Assembly (NCBI GenBank): GCA_927798505.1
Contig: CAKMNE010000094.1
Span: forward strand, 1 to 5,913
Direction: 5' to 3'
Length of the DNA: 5,913 nucleotides
DNA from: an uncultured Bacteroidales bacterium
Lineage (GTDB): Bacteria > Bacteroidota > Bacteroidia > Bacteroidales > UBA932
In this document: positions 1 to 5,913 of the stretch, in pieces
How the letters are laid out: each line of letters starts with the position of its first letter
Numbering within the stretch: position 1 is the first letter of the stretch
Made by a program: the position numbers and the translations under genes
Notes under the pieces: generated by a model
What the model was told of the DNA's origin: nothing
What the model saw: only the letters and a program-made list of their open reading frames with translations
The model's database searches: none

Positions 1-3000
1 CAGAGCGAAGGTGGAGCTGCCGGTGCAGTTCACGGTTCACTTCAGGCCGGTGCCCTCACCACTACCTTCACCGCATCCCAGGGACTTCTGCTTATGATTC
101 CGAATATGTACAAGATTGCGGGTGAGATGCTCCCTACGGTATTCCACGTATCCGCCCGTGCCCTTGCAAGCCACGCCCTCTCCATCTTCGGAGACCATCA
201 GGATGTGATGGCCTGCCGCCAGACCGGTTTCGCAATGATCGCATCCGGTTCAGTGCAGGAAGCTCAGGACATTGCAGCTGTGGCACATCTTTCGACCATC
301 AAGAGCAGCATTCCTTTCCTTCACTTCTTTGACGGATTCCGCACCTCCCACGAGATTCAGAAAATCGAAGCCATCGACGAGGCAGACCTCAAGGGCCTGG
401 TAAGCGACAAATCCCTTGCCCGCTTCCGCCAGAGGGCCCTCAATCCTGAGTCTCCGGTAACCAGGGGAACAGCCCAGAACGGAGATGTATATTTCCAGGC
501 CGTAGAATCCCGCAACCAGGCTTATGACGCCGTTCCGGACATCGTAGCACGCTATATGGGCGAGCTCGGAGAAATCACAGGCCGCCAGTACCGTCCTTTC
601 GACTACTACGGAGACCCTGACGCAGAGAACATCATCGTAGCCATGGGCTCAGTTACCGAGACCATACGCGAAACCATAGACTATCTGCGCGAGCGCGGAC
701 GCAAGTACGGTCTCGTATCCGTACACCTCTATCGTCCTTTCAGCGCGAAGTATCTGCTCAAAGTGCTTCCTAAGAACGTGAAGAAAATCGCCGTTCTGGA
801 CCGCACCAAGGAGCCTGGCGCACTCGGAGAGCCTCTCTACCAGGACATCAAGACCGTGTTCCAGGGAGTCAGCGGAGCACCTCTTATCGTAGGCGGACGC
901 TACGGACTTTCCAGCAAGGACACAACCCCTGCACAGATTATCGCAGTTTACGACAACCTCGAGCAGAAGGAGCCTAAGAACGATTTCACCATCGGCATCG
1001 TGGACGACGTAACCTTCAAGAGCCTCCCTACCAAGAGCGAGGTCAGCATCGTGAAGCCGGGCACAACCGAGTGCAAGTTCTACGGACTCGGTTCCGACGG
1101 TACCGTAGGTGCCAACAAGAACACCATCAAGATCATCGGTACCCACACCGACCTCTACAGCCAGGCTTACTTCGACTACGACTCCAAGAAGTCCGGCGGA
1201 TACACCTGCTCTCACCTGCGTTTCGGCACCCAGCCTATCCACGCGCCTTACCTTGTGAACACTCCTGACTTCGTGGCCTGCCACGTGCCTTCATATCTGG
1301 AGAAGTACGATGTACTCAAGGGTATCAAGGAAGGCGGCAGCCTGCTGCTCAACTCCCTCTGGGACGAGAAGGAGACCCTCGAGAGGATTCCGGATGCAGC
1401 AAAAGCAGTCATCGGACGCAAGCACATCAAGCTCTACATCATCAATGCCACCAAGATTGCAGCTGAAATCGGTCTTGGCGGACGCACCAACACCATTCTC
1501 CAGTCCGCATTCTTCCGCATCACCGGCATCATTCCTGCAGATGACGCAGTGAAGTATATGAAGGACGCTGCCCTGAAGAGCTACGGCAAGAAGGGCGAGA
1601 ACGTGGTGAATATGAACTACGCCGCCATCGATCGCGGAGGCGAGTACACCCAGGTCGAAGTACCTGCAGAGTGGGCAAACATCAGTGCAAAATTCACTAA
1701 CCCTAACGCAGGCCGTCTCGCAACGCCATTCGTAAAGGAAATCGCCGACGTGGTGAACGCACAGTGCGGTGACTCCCTGCCGGTAAGCGCCTTCGTTCCT
1801 TATATGGACGGTACCATGCCTAACGGCACCGCAGCATACGAGAAGCGCGGAGTGGCTGTCAATGTTCCTGTTTGGGATCCTGCCACCTGTATCCAGTGCA
1901 ACAACTGCGTATTCGTCTGCCCTCACGCTGCCATCCGCGCCTTCATCCTCACTGACGAGGAGGCTGCCGCAGCACCTGCCGGACTCAAGTACGCTGACGG
2001 AAAGGCAACCCTCAAGGGTTACAAGTTCGCCATCTCCACTTCAGTCGCTGACTGTACAGGTTGCGGAAACTGCGTTGACGTATGTCTGTCCAAGGAGAAG
2101 TCAATCAAAATGGCATCCTACCAGGACAACATCGCGGAGCAGGCCAACTTCGACTGGCTCAACTCCAAGGTCGGCTACAAGAAGCTCTTCGACCCTAAGA
2201 GCAATATGAAGAACGCGCAGTTCGCACAGCCTCTGTTCGAGTTCAGCGGTGCCTGCGCAGGTTGCGGTGAGACTCCGTACATCAAGACCATCACCCAGCT
2301 CTTCGGCGACCATATGATGATTGCCAACGCTACCGGCTACGGCCCGGCTTGGGCAAACTCTCTATTCGAGGACTTCTGCGAGTTCGGTCTCGGTATGAAG
2401 CTCGGTTCAGACAGGGCACGCGCAACTGTTGCCCGCCTTATGGAACAGGGACTCTCCTGCAGCTGCTGCTCAGACGAAATGAAGGCCCTCTTCACCCAGT
2501 GGCTTGAGAACAGGAACGATGCGAAAATCACAAGGGAAGTTGCCGACAAACTCGTTCCTCTTATGGAAGCTTGCGGATGCGACACCTGCAAGGCTCTTCT
2601 CGAGTACCAGCACTTCATTCCTTCACGCAGCCAGGGGATCATCGGCGGTGACGACCACGTGCTCGCTTCCGGTGAGAATGTGAACATCCTCGTTCTTGAT
2701 ACTGAGGTTTACTCCAACACAGGTGGACAGTCATCCAAGGCAACCCCTGCAGGAGCAATCGCAAAATTCGCAGCATCAGGCAAGAAGGTACGCAAGAAGG
2801 ACCTCGGTATGATGGCAATGAGCTATGGCTATGTTTACGTTGCACAGGTTGCAATGGGCGCATCTCCAGCTCAGTATTTCAATGCCATCAAGGAAGCTGA
2901 GGCTTATGACGGACCATCCCTCATCATCGCTTACGCACCTTGTATCAACCACGGTCTGAAGGCCGGTATGGGTCTGAGCCAGAAGGAGGAGAAACTCGCA

Positions 3001-3243
3001 GTAGAGTGCGGTTACTGGCAGCTCTACAGGTACAATCCTGAGCTCGAAGGCACTGACAAGAATCCGTTCACTCTGGATTCCAAAGAGCCTGACTGGAGCA
3101 AGTTCCAGGACTTCCTCAAGGGCGAGGTTCGTTTCGCATCACTTTACAAGATGTATCCTGACCAGGCAGCTGAACTTCTCGCCAAGACTGAGGAGTTTGC
3201 AAAGATTCGTCTGGAAACCTACAAGAGACTGGCTAACAAATAG
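1..3243 (+). CDS. nifJ: Pyruvate:ferredoxin (flavodoxin) oxidoreductase, 5'-partial, with two in-frame gaps in domain VI
   Basis: This cytoplasmic enzyme oxidatively decarboxylates pyruvate with CoA to acetyl-CoA and CO2, passing electrons through thiamine diphosphate (TPP) and three [4Fe-4S] clusters to ferredoxin or flavodoxin. The frame is open from base 1 and ends at TAG 3241-3243. The ATG at 94 is internal, because codons 1-31 ([12 protein letters not shown]...) are already conserved domain I. Codon numbers count from base 1; about 60 residues are missing upstream. Domain I holds E3 (the TPP-contacting Glu64 of the Desulfovibrio africanus enzyme) and R53 in HVSAR (Arg114). Domain II has [13 protein letters not shown] near 268, and domain III has [12 protein letters not shown] near 361. 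An EKR motif lies at 614-616. Two ferredoxin motifs follow: C630/C633/C636/C640 and C685/C688/C691/C695. Domain VI has CAGC (C752, C755), [10 protein letters not shown] from T901, and C981 in YAPCINHG. There is no C-terminal domain VII as in D. africanus. Oddly, the cysteine equivalent to Cys840 and most of the GDGxxYDIG loop are absent, so activity is doubtful although family identity is certain. Indolepyruvate or 2-oxoglutarate enzymes are excluded by the single-chain architecture. Confidence 0.97.
   Translation, partial: [1080 protein letters not shown]
1888..2097 (+). other. Twin [4Fe-4S] ferredoxin-like domain of the oxidoreductase (domain V)
   Basis: Two CxxCxxCxxxC motifs are encoded here, at codons 630-640 ([12 protein letters not shown]) and 685-695 ([12 protein letters not shown]). 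In this family they bind the medial and distal [4Fe-4S] clusters that carry electrons to the external ferredoxin. All eight ligand cysteines are present. The second motif ends in Cys-Leu, where family members usually have Cys-Pro; this should not remove a ligand. Confidence 0.95.
2332..2346 (+). other. In-frame gap in domain VI: proximal-cluster cysteine segment missing
   Basis: The conserved string ANATG runs directly into [12 protein letters not shown]. In the oxidoreductases I can recall (E. coli YdbK, D. africanus), about 21 residues beginning CSSI, with a Gly-rich and Pro/Thr-rich stretch, lie between ATG and GPAW. The cysteine of CSSI (Cys840 in D. africanus) ligates the proximal [4Fe-4S] cluster. 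Spacing from C755 puts Tyr780 exactly at that cysteine position. The gap is about 20 residues and keeps the reading frame. That the bases are absent is certain; the comparison rests on remembered family sequences. Confidence 0.88.
2635..2658 (+). other. In-frame gap in domain VI: TPP/Mg-binding loop missing
   Basis: The protein reads [18 protein letters not shown] (GGDDH at codons 882-886). The family norm is [22 protein letters not shown], carrying the GDGxxYDIG loop around TPP diphosphate and Mg2+. In D. africanus the Mg ligands Asp963 and Thr991 are 28 residues apart. Here D884 and T901 are 17 apart, so exactly 11 residues (33 bases) are missing. The usual Trp just before the loop is Gly (GGG at 2635-2637). 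A short repeated GGCGGT around the loop in relatives could favour such a deletion, in the cell or during assembly. Confidence 0.88.
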
Positions 3244-3266
3244 CCTGTTTCAAGCATCAAGATTTT

Positions 3267-3294
3267 GGGGTGGCCGTTTGGTCACCCCTTTTTT
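3267..3294 (+). terminator. Rho-independent terminator after the oxidoreductase gene
   Basis: The arms GGGGTGGCC (3267-3275) and GGTCACCCC (3280-3288) form a 9-bp stem with one G-U wobble and a GTTT loop. Six T residues follow directly at 3289-3294. The stem begins 23 bases after the TAG stop, as expected for the end of this transcription unit. On the minus strand the stem lacks a good trailing T run, so it should act on rightward transcription only. Confidence 0.92.
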
Positions 3295-3329
3295 GTCATT
3301 CTCATAGACCAATCCTTTGGAAAATCTGC

Positions 3330-3337
3330 TAACTTTG
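3330..3337 (+). promoter_or_regulatory. Candidate Bacteroidota-type -7 promoter element
   Basis: TAACTTTG is a perfect match to the TAnnTTTG element used by the primary sigma factor of Bacteroidota. It lies after the terminator and 26 bases before the ATG at 3364, giving a predicted start of transcription near 3342-3345 and a leader of about 20 bases. No TTTG or TTG stands at the usual -33 spacing; the TTTG at 3316-3319 is too close. The promoter is therefore plausible but probably weak. Confidence 0.5.
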
Positions 3338-3363
3338 TGGCCCCATCCCAAATTATCAAGGCA

Positions 3364-5913
3364 ATGAGTTCAATCCTAAATCAGTTCAGTGGCAACAAAA
3401 AAGATGTTCTGATGTTCCTCGTATATTCAGGTGAAAGCATAAACGAAACCAACCTCAGAGCATACGCCAAATTCAGAAAAAGGACGACAAATGCAGTAGA
3501 GAAAGATTTATATGATCTTTATATCAAGTCAATTGTCAAAAATTACTATTTCTATTCCAGGGGCAGAGAGTCCAAACTGAACCCGGAATATTTCTTTGAA
3601 GCGGCGATCGATATGATACACAATGAAAAAAATGTATTGACCAGCTTCAAGACCTATTTTCCGAAGAGAAGTCAGACTGCCGAATTTCTGTGGATACTGG
3701 CAGAAATGCTGGCAGGAGTGAGACCTGTGACTTCTGTGGCCGGTAAATTTCCGGATGGGACTGGACCTGAATATCTGTTCGGGGTCAATAAAGACGGGAT
3801 TCTGGATGAATATGCATTGAAATTCAATCAGGAGGATTTCCAGAGATATATAACTATGTGTCTGAATAAGAACCTCTATGACGACATCGACGGGAATGGG
3901 GACTTCCTTAACCGGATGGAAAATCTTGTCCGGGAATTCCGATTCGGACTGGAGATGGACAAGGGAATGCTGCTAAACCGGATATATATGGAAAGATTTC
4001 TCAGCACGGGTGAACTCAGGCCGTTACCAAAGGGAATTAATGCTGATTATCAATACCTTGCAGCTCAAGCGATTCTCGAGCTTTATGGCGGGAGATACGA
4101 ATCTGCCTCAAACATATTCTCCGAAGCGCTGAAACGGAGAAACCGGCTTTTCAAAGACAAGAACATCTTTACGCATCCGATAGTTGCATTCTATCTCATT
4201 TTGTCGTATCTCAAATCCAATACGGAGAAGAGTTTGGAGAAAATAGAGCAGTTTTCCAGGAAAAAGCCGGTCTTTGGGAATCCGCTGCTGATGCCCGCCT
4301 ATTTTGCAGCCAGGTATCTTGGAAAACCGATGGACATCACACGATATTCCTGGGAGTTCGAAACAATGACGGAGTCAAGGAAGTTTCAGATAATACGTGA
4401 TTTTGGAGCAATTATGTGCGGATATTACGGAACAAAGATTCCGGATGGCATTATCCCGCAATATGCCATACTCCGATACGAAATTTCTCCCTACATAGAA
4501 CTCCCTTCCAATGAGAAACAGAGACTTGAGCAACTCTTCGGTGGCAGTCCCATAATTGCTTCAATTTACAAAAAGGAAAAATGGGAGTCTGTTCTGGACA
4601 GTTTGGGAACAGTGCTCAACAAAGCCGGTGCTATAAGTGGGAACGAGGATAGCCGCAGCGTAAGGATAGGATATATTTTGTCTCCCGATTGCAGCGAATT
4701 GGAGGTGAGAACGCAGTCAATACTCAAAAACGGGAGCTGGGGCGCAGGGAAAAAAGCGTCACTGCAGGATTTTCTGAACTCGAAACTGCCCGAGATGGAC
4801 GAAACGGACAAAAAGGTGGCAAGGACAGCAGTCCGCAGTTTCTGGGGCGGACAAATTCGCAGCCAGGAAGCATTACCCCATCTCATAGGGACAGATAGGG
4901 TGCTCTATGGCAGTTTTGCCCCATACAACACAGTGACTGTTAGAGAAGAACAACCCTATCTGACCATAGTCAAGCAAACGCAAGGGATTGAGGTTTCTTC
5001 AAACTTTTCGAAAAAGTACCACAGTTCCAAGTTTATGACAACATTGCGCTGGGACAAGAAAAAATACACAATGACTGTAATCAGCGTAACTCCAACACAA
5101 TACGAGATTCTTGGTGCGCTTTTCTCACTGCCCGTCCTGCCTCTGGAGGCCGAAACAAGGTTGAAGGAAATGCTGAATTCAGTGTCGGCATATATAGAAA
5201 TTCATTCTGACCTGATTGAAGGCGGCTCATCCCTTGAAACAGTTGATGGAGACTCCACCATACACCTGCGCATCACTCCGGAACAGGGCAATTACAAACT
5301 GCAGCTGCATACCAAGCCACTCAAAAACGGTCAGCTGACGTTTTTCCCGGGCAATGGCGACCGCAACATATATGATGAGGCTGACGGGCAGAGGTTCCAG
5401 GTAAAAAGGAAACTTTCGAAAGAAAAGCAGCTGCTTGAGAAATTGGGAGATTTTTTCGGTGACGAACTCGGTTCAAATACAGTTCAGGACGATATGCTTC
5501 TGGAACCGGAAGGGATGCTGAAGTTGACTGAATGGATGCAACAGCAGGAAGAAGGATACGCTATGGAATGGCCGGAAAACAAAAAAATCAAGGTTGCACC
5601 GGTTGCAAGCACCTCCATATCCAGCCATTCCTCTTCAAAGGAAAACTGGTTTGAGGTCGAGGGCGAAATTTCCTATGGCACAGAAGGCAAGATTTCCCTT
5701 GACAAATTGCTCGAGCTGATTTCAACAGGCAATATGACAGGCAATTACATCAGGCTGAACGATGAGACATTTCTGTCTGTTACCGAGATGTTGAAAAAAC
5801 AGATTAAGCGTCTGGGGAGCATTTCACAGTCTGGCCGGGACGGAGTCAGGATTTCAATGTTCAATGTTGGCCCCTTAGCTGACCTCGTACCTTCCGGTCA
5901 GATGGAAGTGGTG
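3364..5913 (+). CDS. SNF2-family DEAD/DEAH-box helicase, N-terminal 850 residues, 3'-partial
   Basis: The frame is open from ATG 3364 to the window edge with no stop. The product should be a cytoplasmic, nucleic-acid-dependent ATPase of the HepA/SNF2 type. The call rests on the long N-terminal region these bacterial proteins share. There is a TPR-like hairpin at about 232-259 (ELYGGRYESASNIFSEALK). A strand-rich segment holds RIGYIL near 434 and GSWGAGKKASL near 457. HLIGTDRVLYGSF starts at 506, followed by VREEQPYLTIV. FFPGNGD is near 660, with RKLSKEKQLLEKL after it. A helicase-associated segment starts near 760 (NWFEVEGEISYG), with NYIRLNDETFLSV near 794. Walker A, DEAH and helicase C motifs would lie beyond the window, so catalytic integrity is unseen. 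Full length is probably around 1300-1400 residues (inference). ATG 3364 is the first ATG after the preceding stop in this frame. It follows the candidate promoter; AAGG at 3358-3361 is too close to be a normal ribosome site. Codon use is richer in ATA, AGA and A/T third bases than the upstream gene. No signal peptide or membrane segment is evident. Confidence 0.85.
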   Translation, partial: MSSILNQFSGNKKDVLMFLVYSGESINETNLRAYAKFRKRTTNAVEKDLYDLYIKSIVKNYYFYSRGRESKLNPEYFFEAAIDMIHNEKNVLTSFKTYFPKRSQTAEFLWILAEMLAGVRPVTSVAGKFPDGTGPEYLFGVNKDGILDEYALKFNQEDFQRYITMCLNKNLYDDIDGNGDFLNRMENLVREFRFGLEMDKGMLLNRIYMERFLSTGELRPLPKGINADYQYLAAQAILELYGGRYESASNIFSEALKRRNRLFKDKNIFTHPIVAFYLILSYLKSNTEKSLEKIEQFSRKKPVFGNPLLMPAYFAARYLGKPMDITRYSWEFETMTESRKFQIIRDFGAIMCGYYGTKIPDGIIPQYAILRYEISPYIELPSNEKQRLEQLFGGSPIIASIYKKEKWESVLDSLGTVLNKAGAISGNEDSRSVRIGYILSPDCSELEVRTQSILKNGSWGAGKKASLQDFLNSKLPEMDETDKKVARTAVRSFWGGQIRSQEALPHLIGTDRVLYGSFAPYNTVTVREEQPYLTIVKQTQGIEVSSNFSKKYHSSKFMTTLRWDKKKYTMTVISVTPTQYEILGALFSLPVLPLEAETRLKEMLNSVSAYIEIHSDLIEGGSSLETVDGDSTIHLRITPEQGNYKLQLHTKPLKNGQLTFFPGNGDRNIYDEADGQRFQVKRKLSKEKQLLEKLGDFFGDELGSNTVQDDMLLEPEGMLKLTEWMQQQEEGYAMEWPENKKIKVAPVASTSISSHSSSKENWFEVEGEISYGTEGKISLDKLLELISTGNMTGNYIRLNDETFLSVTEMLKKQIKRLGSISQSGRDGVRISMFNVGPLADLVPSGQMEVV

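Noticed and set aside
94..96. ATG at 94 as the true start of the oxidoreductase
   Set aside because: The 31 codons before it encode conserved domain I sequence, including the catalytic Glu at codon 3, so the gene starts upstream of the window.
649..1926. Two long minus-strand open frames of 211 codons each (649-1284 and 1291-1926)
   Set aside because: They lie wholly opposite well-conserved oxidoreductase codons. The products are low-complexity in Val/Leu/Ala/Gly and match no recognisable fold. Open antisense frames are a usual by-product of the strong codon bias of this gene.
2320..2670. Compensating frameshifts as the explanation for the altered domain VI sequence
   Set aside because: The residues on both sides of each gap and throughout the stretch between them fit the family in the same frame, so clean in-frame losses explain the data and frameshifts do not.
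2101..2863. Minus-strand open frames of 70-116 codons opposite domain VI of the oxidoreductase
   Set aside because: They overlap conserved coding sequence, overlap one another, and show no domain signature or start context.
3316..3319. TTTG as the -33 element of the helicase promoter
   Set aside because: Only 10 bases separate it from the TAACTTTG box, whereas the Bacteroidota consensus needs roughly 19-21.
4566..4898. Overlapping open frames on both strands (106 and 69 codons) inside the helicase gene
   Set aside because: The helicase frame runs through with family-typical motifs on both sides (RIGYIL, GSWGAGKK, HLIGTDRV). The alternatives are charged or Ser/Leu-rich sequences with no support.

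Overview
The window holds two same-strand genes, both cut by its edges, with a 120-base spacer between them. It suggests an anaerobic member of the Bacteroidota. The first gene is a single-chain pyruvate:ferredoxin (flavodoxin) oxidoreductase whose sequence reads like Bacteroidales homologues. The spacer carries a TAnnTTTG-type -7 element typical of that phylum, and there is no usable Shine-Dalgarno sequence before the second gene. The lineage call is inference from family memory, not from a database search.

Layout. Bases 1-3243 encode the C-terminal 1080 residues of the oxidoreductase (nifJ/por type); about 60 N-terminal residues lie upstream of the window. Bases 3267-3294 form a strong intrinsic terminator. 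Bases 3330-3337 look like the -7 box of a separate promoter. From 3364 to the window end, an uninterrupted frame of 850 codons encodes the N-terminal part of a large bacterial SNF2-family helicase. It includes the helicase-associated region, but the window stops before the ATPase/helicase motifs. The remaining lines of sequence hold no RNA gene, mobile element, CRISPR array or further coding region that I can support.

The genes do not obviously work together. The oxidoreductase is central anaerobic metabolism (pyruvate + CoA to acetyl-CoA + CO2 + reduced ferredoxin). The SNF2 protein is a nucleic-acid-dependent motor of unknown target. Terminator plus promoter argue for separate transcription units, and the second gene is visibly more A/T-rich with different codon choice.

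The most striking observation is inside the otherwise highly conserved oxidoreductase. Domain VI lacks two blocks that the family treats as essential. About 20 residues are missing where the third cysteine ligand of the proximal [4Fe-4S] cluster should be. A further 11 residues are missing from the GDGxxYDIG thiamine-diphosphate loop. Both gaps are in frame. Either this is a catalytically altered or dead paralogue, or the sequence carries two assembly-type deletions. The window alone cannot decide.
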